Below are positions 22,019 through 31,954 of a stretch of DNA of 64,000 bases, piece by piece. Position 1 is the first letter of the stretch. The number at the start of each line of letters is the position of its first letter. A model generated the notes under the pieces. That model worked only from the letters and a program-made list of their open reading frames with translations, was not told where the DNA came from and ran no database searches. Source of the stretch: Adenophora triphylla var. japonica (taxonomy: Eukaryota; Streptophyta; Magnoliopsida; Asterales; Campanulaceae); contig JAFEMH010000732.1 in NCBI GenBank assembly GCA_022495995.1, forward strand, positions 186,001-250,000, read 5' to 3'. A program made the position numbers and the translations under genes.

Positions 22019-23229
22019 CTCCCTATACACAAACCTTTCTTTCACACCAGCCAACCTTGATCCGCGGCATTGGTTGACTTTCTCCTCATGACTAATAAGA
22101 ATGTTTGTTCATATCGAGATTAATGGTTGAATAACCCGAACATCAACAAAGGGTTTTAAGCAATCTTGTGATCATTGTAAATAAAACAAGTTTTCAGATG
22201 TCTTGACAAGTCTTCCTTTTCTACATCTTAGGAAAAATAGTGCTAAACACTGATTTTCTGTCAGCAGGGGCTTCCATACACTTTTACAAACCCTTCTACG
22301 CTTATACTCTCCCAAAAGAGTCAAACCCAAAGCGAGTTTTGTGCCTACATCGAATAAGGCCATCGGGATAATATAAGATCGGGATTTATTCCCACCTTTC
22401 AAAAAATATGCCCCTGCATGTATAAATTTCTAAGAATATTTTCTTTCACATTTCCTTAAGGTTGACTGATTGACTAAATAAAAAAAAAATAAATAAAAAA
22501 AAAAGAGAAAAAAAAGATAGGTCTTCCCTCTTCTGCTACAATTCGCATTAGGGTTGCCTTGAAACTCTTCGAGTTTGGGGCTTTGCCAAGCCATTTCCTT
22601 AGACTGGGGCTTCTTTAGCCATTTTTGGGGTCCGCCTCAGGTTCCTCGCCCATAAGATGGATCCAGTCTTGGTCAGATCAACCTCAGGATCACTTTTACA
22701 GTACCAATCATATTGGGATCTTCTCCTTAGACCGGGGCTTCACCAAGACCTCGCCTACTCAGTTTGTCCAGCCGGGGCTTTGCCACCGGGGCTTTGCCAG
22801 TGAAAGGATCTTTCATGGGGCTTTGCAGAAAGTTCTTCCTCAGACCGGGGCTTCGATAAGTCGCATCCATCCCTAGAAGAGAGGTTTGGTCACTTCGACA
22901 TCTGCTTTAGTCTTTGGTTGTAAAAGCCTATCAGCATCAGCTTCAAATGCCAGAATGTGAGAAAGGAACATTCATCGAGACCCGAGTTTTAAACCCAGTC
23001 TCAGCCCAAGAGGGAATTCTAGTCCACGTAGACAACATCTCAGCAACAACAGCAGTTCAGTCCGCGCCCAAGGGATACGACCCCACCTGTTTGAAACCCG
23101 TCTTAAACAATTCCCAAATACATTCCATATGTATAGCCAGACCCAGTCCCTACCATGTTTCCAAGAAAAAAAAAATCACCCCTAGGCTCAAGTAACGTGC
23201 CAATTGCTAATGATAACGTTTTCTCCCAA

Positions 23230-23420
23230 AAGTGCCTCCGTTACTTCCGTCATAACGAGATAACGCCAGGCGACAGTTTCCTAATTGTCAAAACCTCAAG
23301 GATCCTAGACATCGTTCCTAACTGTCTAGATGAGGATTCTGAACTACGATCAAGGCTTGATTCCTCCGGGATACGTAGGTAGCCTTTCATAAAGGTCCAA
23401 CCATCCGACCACGTTGGTCA
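23230..23420 (+). repeat. Block duplicated at 27560-28275
   Basis: Contains a CGTTAC/TAACG segment, AATTGTCAAAACCT, GGATCCTAGACATCGTTCCT and CTACGATCAAGGCTTGATTC followed by CTCCGGGATACGTAGGTAGC. The parts recur in the same order at 27560-28275, where a 49-bp array is interposed, and the last part again near 28420-28475. Confidence 0.88.
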
Positions 23421-23681
23421 TCTTTTCCTTTCTCCATTCTTCAATAAAAGTCTAGCTATCTGACCACTTTGGTCACCTCTTTTGATTTGGCATTCCTAGT
23501 AGGATCGGTTGTTTGACCTCCTAGGTCACCCCGTTTCCATCCTTATAGGGAGGGACTAATATCTCTTTGCCATTGTCCCAAGGAGGCCAGGTAGGTGACC
23601 TCTTTTGGTCACCCAATTCCAACCTGTGTCTGCAATTCCATTCCAGTTCCAAAGGCAATGAAAAGCACAGTTCAGGCTTAC

Positions 23682-23719
23682 TATGTCGCGCGACATAACA
23701 AGCCATGTCGTGCGACATA
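23682..23719 (+). repeat. Two TATGTC(G)CGCGACATA palindromes in the inner element
   Basis: TATGTCGCGCGACATA at 23682-23697 is a perfect 16-bp palindrome; CATGTCGTGCGACATA follows at 23704-23719, each followed by ACAAGCC. Same motif as in Copia-1. Confidence 0.9.
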
Positions 23720-24085
23720 ACAAGCCACATCAGACATCAGACATCAGACATCAGCAGCATCCTGTTTTCCCCAGGGCAATCCCCGACATGTCAAAAGCTG
23801 CAAATACCATTCATACATTTCTCAAATGCATAGGGGAAGGGTTCTTTACCCCATGTACACCCATTGCATTCATATTCAAGCCAAAAATCCATTCAAATCA
23901 TTCATATTCAAGCCAAATACCATACCATTGTCATTTCATAAGTGTGTGCAACAAAAGGCTAACAATGTACGTACAAAATGAAATAGGCCAAGTCCAAAAG
24001 ATGTGCATAGCAAAAATAAATGACATGTTTTCCCTAAAAGGGGTACAATAGCCAAAAAGTCATAAATGTCTAAGGGGGAAGGGGG

Positions 24086-27000
24086 CTACTCTGAATCCTC
24101 TCCATCACCCTCTCCATCATCCTCTCCCTCATCTCCATCCTCGTCGTCATCCTCAGCCTCCTCTGGCTCATCGTCAGGATCGTCCGAAGGTGCCTCGTAA
24201 GCTATGGTCCCCGTGCGATAGTAGTCGTCAAGCTCCGTGATGACGACAGAGTCAAGCTCGTAATCTGTGGCCGTCTCAGCTCCACCATCCTCATCCTCAT
24301 CCTCATCCTCATCATCATCATCAATCTCAATAGGTCTATGAAGAGGCACATTTGGCCTCTTTGTCCGAGGCCTCGGTCCACTAATACCCCCGCTAATGCC
24401 TCCGCTGGTGCCCGCGTCATCAGAACGGCTTTTCTTCCTTCTCGGCTGACCAGGTGGGGAGATATCAATCGAACCCCGCGGCCGGCACCGATCCTTCCAG
24501 AAGCTCATACCTTTCTGGAGCTTGCCAATCATGCCCACAGCGCCGGTATAAGCCCTGGTCAAGTGCCTGTAAGCCTGAGCCGATACCTGTTACAAGCAGA
24601 CATAATAAGTGTCAGAATACAGTTCTTGATAACAGAAAGAGATGCAATCAATCCAAAAGACGTAAGGAACAGTACTTACAGATCTAGAACCTCGCGGGAG
24701 CACCAGATGAGGATGAGTCTGTGACATATCAATGTGAGCTCGCCTCATGCGACCGCCACCCTGATAATCAATGAAAGTCGGGGGCAAAGGAGGTCTAGCT
24801 ACGTAGCCGGTCGAGGGTCCCGCACTCTGAGCACCATAACCAACCCTGGTCTGTGGGGACTGAAGATGCCTGGCCACGTACAAAGTATAGTCCCCCTCCC
24901 GTGTGTAGAGATGTGCTGCCATGCCTACAATCAGAGCATCTACATTCGCCAACTGGCGAGGCAGCCACATCCTAGCTGGAGGATCATCAGGGATCCGAGC
25001 GTGCCTATTCGGCCCATGCTGTCTATACACTCTCTCTCCTAGATACAAGGCATCTCCAGACAAGCCCACTAGCAGCTTGCGACACTCTGTCAAGTGCGCA
25101 GCGTGATCCAAATCCAGGTCATCGTAACGGCCAGTCCAGGGGAACAAGCTCAGCCTCTGTGGAATCCCTCTCAGGCATGTCAGCGTATCATGATACGAGG
25201 CCGTGATCCTGCACCTCGAACCCTCCGGTGTCCGGGTCTGTTTCCTGGCATTCTTTGTCCACCGACGAAGAGCAGGAAAAGTGGTGATAGGAAACTCATC
25301 CTGTATCTGCCACTCATAACAGCCAAAGTACTCCTCGGCGGCCACGCCTGCCTGGTACCTAGCAATCTCATCCTCTGGCCAATCCCTGGGCTGCAGCATC
25401 CGTGCTGGAGGATCATGAGGAGTAATGGCGTCCAATGAAGGGACATGGCCATGCTGCCTCGAGAAACGGTCCCCCAAGTAAATGACATCACATGTCAGCC
25501 CAGTGAGCCACCTCCTCTGCCTAGTCGCCTCAATGGCATCTCCCAGCAAGATCTCTGGATACCTGCCCCAAGGGTAGAAGTCCACTCCGTCAGGCCCGTC
25601 CTTGTTGATGATCGGCCTCACCATTTTGTATTCGAAAGTGATCCGGGTCTTCCCCGTGAATTTATCCCTCGCATTTCCCCTCCAGCGAACCATAGCAGGG
25701 AAGATGGTGACATCACTCTGCTGGTTCCAAGGGAAGAACCCGATCACCTCGCAAAACCAGGCCTGCATATTCAAAGCATCAAAAAGGTCATTCTCTCTCT
25801 CATAAAAGTCTCAAGACAGGAAAGAGAAAAGAGAAAAGAAAGGATACTACCTCAAGGGCAAATGAGAAGCAGTCCATGGAAGCAGCTTTGTTCCGACTGT
25901 ACATGTCCAACGAGAAGTAGAGCTCCGCCAATCCGGCCTCTCCCCAAGAGACCGTCCCTATCCCGCCAACATCCTCCAGAGAATCGAGGAGGCAAGTCAT
26001 GGCCAGCGTCCCAGAATTAGCAAAGATAGTGACTGATAGCATCAACCATAAGAATGCTCTAGCTATTGGGCGGCCACATCATTAGCAGCAAAGTTCTGCA
26101 TGCAAGTCTGAACTGCCACCTCGACGTTCCGCGTCTCCATCCCCAGCCCCTTGGGAATCAGCTCAAACCCAACCAAAGGCTGGAACTCCTCAGCTGTAAT
26201 GTGGTCTCTCCAAGTCACGGGCCTCCCGGTGAACTGTAGACCAGTAATAGCTGTGAAATCAGCAGGAGTCACTGTAAGCTCTCCCCAGCTCAGGTGGAAG
26301 CTATGGGTGCTGTCCCACCAGAACTCAGATAGGGCCTGGACCAAGCCCTTGGTCTTAGACGTGATGTGGATCCCCCTGCCGATAGCCTCGACGAACGAAT
26401 CTAGGCCGGTAGCCCTCACCAAATTCTTGGGGTTCACCCCATTCTTCTCAAAGTCCGGCATCCTCTGCCAAAGCCTGACCGCTATCTCAGATGGTCCTCT
26501 AGACTTGTTCTCCTGTAGACAAGCACAACAAAAAGAAGTGTGTCAATCATTCATCATTTTCAAAAAAGCATGCATATATTCACAAAAGTGCACATGTTTT
26601 CAAAAGAAAAGCATTCACAAAAGTTTTTTTTAGCATCATTTGCATCAAAACACATCTTTCATCACTTGAAACGCGTCATGTCAAGTCCCATTGCTTTCCT
26701 AAAGCACAAAATCACAATTTTCACAATTCTTTGCACATAAGCATTATTCTTTCAAAAATGGCATGCATGAATCCTTTTCATCTTCCAAAATCATGTTTTC
26801 TCAAAATTTTGACCTAGTTCTAGCACATGCAAGAACTCCGTCTCACTTTTGACAATTTTTACTTTATTTTGCGAGAAAAAAGTGGGTCATTCCCATTATT
26901 TTTGTCAAGCAAATTGCACATTGCATATTCTTAACCTCATAGGTTATTCATCAATGTCTCAAAGTCATTCAAAAAATCCTAGAAAATTCCTAAAATTCTG

Positions 27001-27243
27001 GTCAAGCCCTAAATCATTCAAAATTCAATCAAAATCGACGGATTTGAGCAAAATGAGAATGCTTACCCCAACCGATCGAGGGTTCGTTGATTTATGCTCC
27101 CTTCTCCCCGGATAGAGCTCCGATGGAGGCGTAAGGAAGTCATACTTCCTCTCCGTCCGAACAAGCTCCTTCCTCCTCCTTCTCGCAGCCGCGGAGATGT
27201 TCCTTCTAGCTTGCCTCGGCATTGGGTTCCCCTCCGGATCCAT
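24086..27243 (-). CDS. Antisense Plant Mobile Domain (PMD) gene carried by the inner element, 4 exons
   Basis: Read on the minus strand. Exon 1: 27243-27067 (ATG, MDPEGNPMPRQARRN, basic). Exon 2: 26512-25851. Exon 3: 25762-24680. Exon 4: 24586-24086 (stop). All introns are GT...AG and all junctions phase 0. Exon 2 has the PMD signature: FVEAIGRGI, LVQALSEFWWDSTHSFHLSW, GELTVTPADFTAITGLQF and GRPV, then after a one-base frameshift near 26066-26075 ARAFLWLMLSVTIFANSG and SWGEAGLAELYF. Exon 3 has two related halves of about 150 residues. Exon 4 ends in a long Asp/Glu tail. The predicted product is about 807 residues. Cellular PMD proteins (MAIN/MAIL1 family) act in silencing and genome stability, and PMDs also occur in transposons. 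The role here is unknown. One frameshift may make this copy defective. Confidence 0.82.
25763..25850 (-). other. Intron 2 of the PMD gene (88 bp)
   Basis: Donor GTAGTATCC after ...TTTGCCCTTGAG and acceptor ATATGCAG before GCCTGG. Splicing joins FALE to AWFCE, matching the usual PMD order, which supports it as a real intron. Confidence 0.8.
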
Positions 27244-27351
27244 TCCAAATCAGTAGAGCCAAAGGGAATTGAAAGAATTTCAAAATTTCTCTCCTCTCTC
27301 TTCCTCGGCAGTTCTTGGGCGGCAATAATGCCCAATGCCCATTCAAACCTG

Positions 27352-27362
27352 TTTTAAATAAT
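27352..27362 (-). promoter_or_regulatory. Possible TATA-like box of the PMD gene
   Basis: ATTATTTAAAA on the minus strand, about 110 bp upstream of the ATG. Weak, no other element seen. Confidence 0.3.
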
Positions 27363-27608
27363 CTGGAAAAAACAGGTCTCTAGCCGTACGGCTCCTTTTT
27401 CTCCATCTCATGTCGGGCGGCTTCATTCGCTCTGAGCAGAAATTACAATCCTGCCCCTGGACCTTCCACTTGGGCATACAATTTCCGTTATCTTTTAACC
27501 AAGATAACATCTTTTTCAGAAAATATCCCTTATTTCTGAAGCAATTAAGCTTTCTTCTCAGTCGCCTCCGTTAATTCCGTTATAACGGGATAACGCTAGG
27601 TGACAACC

Positions 27609-28125
27609 TCCGAATTGTCAAAACTCTAAACTTAAGCTACCTCTATCCCGAATAGTGACGTATGCTAAGTTTCTATCAACTTAAGCTACCTCTATCCCGA
27701 ATAGTGACGTACGCTCAAGTTTCTATCAACTTAAGCTACCTCTATCCCGAATAGTGACGTATGCTAAGTTCTCTTAACTTGAGCTACCTCTATCCCGAAT
27801 AGTGACGTACGCTCAAGTTTCTATCAACTTAAGCTACCTCTATCCCGAATAGTGACGTACGCTCAAGTTCTCTTAACTTAAGCTACCTCTATCCCGAATA
27901 GTGACGTACGCTCAAGTTTCTATCAACTTAAGCTACCTCTATCCCGAATAGTGACGTATGCTAAGTTCTCTTAACTTAAGCTACCTCTATCCCGAATAGT
28001 GACGTACGCTCAAGTTTCTCTCAACTTGAGCTACCTCTATCCCGAATAGTGACGTACGCTCAAGTTTCTCTCAACTTTAGCTACCTCTATCTTCTCGATA
28101 GTGACGTAAGCTCCAGTTTTCTCAG
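27609..28125 (+). repeat. 49-bp minisatellite, 10 copies
   Basis: Units AACTTAAGCTACCTCTATCC then CGAATAGTGACGTACGCTCA, 47-50 bp long. Ten CTACCTCTAT cores counted. Each of the first nine has a GTGACGTA word with an ACGT core. Lies 0.4 kb upstream of the PMD ATG (relative to the minus strand) and just before the 3' LTR. Confidence 0.93.
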
Positions 28126-28584
28126 GTGACATCCTCCATTAATTGTCAAACCCTCGAGGATCCTAGACATCGTTCCTACCTATCTAGTGATGCTCGAACT
28201 ACGATCAAGGCTTGATTCCTCCGGGATACGTAGGTAGCCTTTTATAAAAGGTCCAGCCATCCGACCACTTTGGTCACCCTTTTTCCTCCGTCACTCCTAA
28301 GTGATGAAGTAGTCTCTCATAAAAGACTTTGTTATCTGACCTCCTAGGTCATTCTCTCTTCTATTTCCCTAGCAAGAGGCCAGTTTCTCTTCTCCATTCC
28401 CCAGCGGATCCTAATTCCGAACTACGGCCTGGCTTGATTCCTCCGGGATACGTAGGTAGCCTTTCATAAGAGGTTCAGCCACTCGACCACCTTGGTCTCC
28501 CAATCCGTCTCGGCATTCGCCAGATCAGATCCTTTTCTATCGACAACCACACTCGCCTTGCAAGTGACGTTGCCGAGGGGCTTC

Positions 28585-30306
28585 TGTAAGTACCCAAATC
28601 TGGCTCATGCCTTCCGGTTAAATTTCCCGGCAATTTCGGTAAGTTTTCCGGTAATTCCCTGCATCTTCCTAGTGTTCCGGAAACATTCCGGAACTGTTTT
28701 TAATTAAATAAGGGCTGAAGGGAATCCTTCCTAATTAAGAAACACGTTTTTCTTAATTAGGAGGGAAGGTTCTAGAATTTGCCACCTTGCATGGTTCTAG
28801 AATGCTGAGTCATTGTGGATAATGCCGCACGGCTGCATTAGCTCGCTGTCCCTAGCCGCACGGCTTCATTAGCCTTATCCAGACTGCCTATAAATAGAGC
28901 CCTCCTCTACCCATTTCATAAGCAACAATCAACACACAAATCACTCACAAACACTCCAAAGACGTGAAGAACACTGCTGGAAGATCCAAGAAGGTGAAGA
29001 AGAAGGCCAAGAAGCTCCCTCCCTCCTCCTTGAAGATCCAAGACCAACCTCTCCTCCTAGCTCCGCCCGACGAAGAAGAAGGAAGCCATTGGTAACCTCG
29101 CACGCCCTAACCTCGCATCCTAATTGCTTTATAAATTGCTCATTGCATTACCTTTATATTTCTTGGGACTTGGTAGATTAAAGATCATATCTTCATATTC
29201 CCCCTTCCCCTTTTGCATGCATTAGACATCATTTGTCATAAAAATGTAGTCTTTTCCCATAAAGGTGCATCCTTTGCACCTAAAACCCCCATTTTCAAAT
29301 AAAAATGTCATCTTTATGCATCATTTGCATATAAAAATCAAATCTTTCCAATCAAAATGCATCACTTGCATCCAAAGTCATATTTCCAAGCATCATTTGC
29401 TTTAAAGACCATGTCTTTACCATAAACTAGCATCATATGCTTTTCAAAATGCAATCTTTATGCATCATTTGCATAATGAATGCCAATTTCTTCAACAAAA
29501 ATGCATCATTTGCATAAAAATCAAATCTTTATGCATCATTTGCAATAAAGATCATTTCTTTAAACTAAGTGCATCATTTGCAACCCAAAAATGTCATATT
29601 TTCATTAAAGTGTCATTTTTTACATACATTTCCCCCATTCCCCCATTAGCAACCTAGGAACGGACCGGTGTAAAAGATCCTATCTTTACATCGTTCCTTC
29701 CATTAAAGGTTCCATAATCTCTTTAGAAAGGGACACCTTGAACCCTATATCTCCAATTATCGCTTAAGAAAGAGTATGAAGCATCTATACGAGCTCGACC
29801 GTCTGAAAGCGTAGGATTGATGGGCTAAGGACCTTCCTTTTCTAAAAGAACCTCATCTTTGACCATAAAGAGAGTCATTCTCTCGATCACGCAAGTCCCG
29901 AGGGTCCCGAGGTTAAAATGCGATGATCACAAGTCACAAGATGAGGGCGGGATCATAATCCCAAATACATAAATACCAAGAAATCCCGAGCGACAACCAA
30001 CAAATGGTTTGTACGTCCGGAAGACGACTTGGGACATTCCCTCCTTATTTTCAAGCACATGCACACAAGAAAGCACGCAAGCAAGCACGATTAATGAAAT
30101 CATGGGAGACTTGCTCCGGCAAGGCACTTTGGGTGAACGCCAAACGTTCTTCCCAAGGGGTAACTTAACCTCCGAACCCATAAAACCTTTTTTTCAAAGT
30201 TTTGAGGTAATCAAAATGGCGTGGCGACTCCATTTTTCAAATTAAACTGGATGTCTTCAAACTCGCGTGAATCCAACAAAAAACAAAATTTGGGCACACA
30301 TTCACA
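28585..30306 (+). repeat. Inner element 3' LTR (1722 bp)
   Basis: TGTAAGTACCC...CACATTCACA, target duplication GAAAG at 30307-30311. The bases before it (GCCGAGGGGCTTC) would be the polypurine region, which is weak. Confidence 0.97.
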
Positions 30307-30730
30307 GAAAGTCGCCGAGATTACTTCTCTCAAGGCTGATGTGACTAAACTTCAAGACGACCTCCTCGATATTGGCGATCAATCTTCTTTACAAGTCATG
30401 CAAGCTGCAGCCGCCGATGCCACCGAAATACCTGCCATTACTATCGAGCGACTCGCCAAATGGGGTTCAGAGCCAATTTTCAGCGAAATTTGTCGTCGTG
30501 GTCATCCTATGGTCCCCTACTCCCCTGATGAACTCAAGGACCTTGCAGAGGAAGATGCACTATTGGGTAAGTCACCCTGGAATCCCGCTCCTGTTCAAGA
30601 CCCAAATGCTATTGCTTTGTGGAGCGATTTACTTGAACATAAACACAAGCTTTTGGATGACGCGAAGAATCTCGCTCTGGTAGCCTCTGGATCTACTCAA
30701 CCCGCTCCATCCACTGTACCTGATGCTTAA
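30307..30730 (+). pseudogene. Outer antisense gene, 3' part (continues from 15293)
   Basis: Right of the inner element the frame continues the interrupted protein: KVAEITSLKADVTKLQDDLL (coiled coil), then TIERLAKWGSEPIFSEICRR, YSPDELKDLAEEDALLG and a stop at 30728-30730. The junction with ...LQEEVTGKV at 15293 is in frame once the inner element and one GAAAG copy are removed. Text read upstream of 30307 in the same frame is LTR sequence. The C-terminal segment is not a family I recognise. Confidence 0.8.
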
Positions 30731-31954
30731 CTTTAACTTGGTTTCTTTTGAACAACTCTTGTAAATTGTCTAGATGGCTAAACAATTTTCTTCTTTTTAT
30801 TGGGCCTGCGTGCCTTTAAACAATGTTATTCACGGCCTTTGAGCTTGCCCCTTTAATTTCATGCTTTGTTTGTTTATTTCATCATTCGTATCTCGCCTTT
30901 GCTACTTTGTTTTGATAGTTCATCAAAAATCTTCATTTTGCATAACAGGTACCCCATACTTTTGACGAGATAACACCATATACTTATACTCCCATCAAAA
31001 AAGTGAAGTCGTCTTTAGGCGACTTTACTTACAGTGCATATGTCGCGACTTGTATTGTCGCTGATAATTGTCTTTATTGACTTCTTCCTTGCTTTCTTGA
31101 TAACTTTTACTTAGAATAATTTCTTTCCTTTATGCCTCAATATCTTTACATGCCTTAGAGGCGAGATATGCTTTTCTTCCTTGAGCAACATCTTTTCATG
31201 CCATCCAGGCGAGATGTGCTTTCTTTCATGCATGCCGCATCTTTACATGCCATTCAGGCGAGATGGGCTTCTTTATCGTAGCAACATCTTTACATGCCAT
31301 TCAGGCGAGATGTGCTTTCTTTCATGGATGCCGCATCTTTACATGCCATTCAGGCGAGATGCACTTTCTCGTTTATAGTCGGTATAGACTTTCTCGTTTA
31401 TAGTCGGTATAGACTTTCTCATTTACATATACAGGCCATTCAGGCGAGATGGGACTTTCATGTTTATAGTCTATAGACTTTCTCTTTTATAGTCCGTAGA
31501 CTTTCTTTTTTATAGTCCGTAGACTTTTTTTTTTTTATAGTCCGTTGACTTTCTTTCGTATGATACTTTTGCGTCTTACGTTTCCTTTCACTTATTCTCC
31601 CCCAATTTGTTTTGATAATTCATCAAAAACCCTTTTACCTTCTTGTCTTTTGACGAGATAACACCATATACTTATACTCCCATCGAAAAAGTGAAGTTGT
31701 CTTTAGGCAACTTTACTCACAGCGACTTACTTTTTTGCTTTTAGCGACTTATCATATAAACATTATTGTAAAACAAAATGTAATAAAAGTAAGACAAATT
31801 TGAGTCATAAAATTTCATACTTTCATTTCATTCAAAATTTTTCAAAACATGCATAACTTCCATTCATGAGTAAAATCTCCATATATTCATTAAAATCACT
31901 ATTGAAGAGGTTCTAACAAGAATAATTTTAAATAAACAAATTACCCTTATCTCT
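30731..31954. repeat. Convergent spacer between antisense gene and pol, with repeats
   Basis: About six irregular copies of ACATGCCATTCAGGCGAGAT at roughly 48-bp spacing (31150-31450), then short TTTATAGTCCGTAGACTTTC repeats (31375-31550). A pair of about 115-bp direct repeats containing ACGAGATAACACCATATACT flanks the array (about 30913-31030 and 31611-31728). No coding sense seen. Transcripts from the antisense gene and from pol would converge here. Confidence 0.8.

Larger units (their letters stand above)
20784..24085 (+). other. Inner element spacer where pol would be expected
   Basis: 3.3 kb without a recognisable pol domain. It holds a tandem pair of about 105-bp repeats (21326-21511), a triplicated 56-bp unit (21869-22018), clustered GGGGCTTTGCC / CCGGGGCTTC words (22560-22860), an A-rich tract (22480-22520) and two TATGTC..GACATA palindromes (23682-23719). 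Confidence 0.7.
15294..30306 (+). mobile_element. Inner LTR element, Ogre/Tat-like, 15,013 bp, non-autonomous, target duplication GAAAG
   Basis: Two 1722-bp LTRs (15294-17015 and 28585-30306) start TGTAAGTACCC and end CACATTCACA, with GAAAG on both outer flanks (15289-15293 and 30307-30311). The primer site TGGCGACTCCGCTGGGGA follows the 5' LTR. The 11.6-kb interior holds gag pieces (19330-20783), several minisatellites and an antisense four-exon PMD gene (24086-27243), but no frame with RT, RNase H or integrase motifs on either strand. It would need enzymes from a related autonomous element. The target was the coiled-coil part of the outer element's antisense gene. Confidence 0.94.

Noticed and set aside
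24202..24468. Alternative minus-strand frame rich in Met-Arg repeats
   Set aside because: Frame-shifted shadow of the Asp/Glu-coding tail of PMD exon 4.
15294..28584. That the inner element has a hidden pol in the minus strand
   Set aside because: Minus-strand frames at 24086-27243 carry PMD motifs and none of the RT (YxDD), RNase H or D-D-E integrase signatures.
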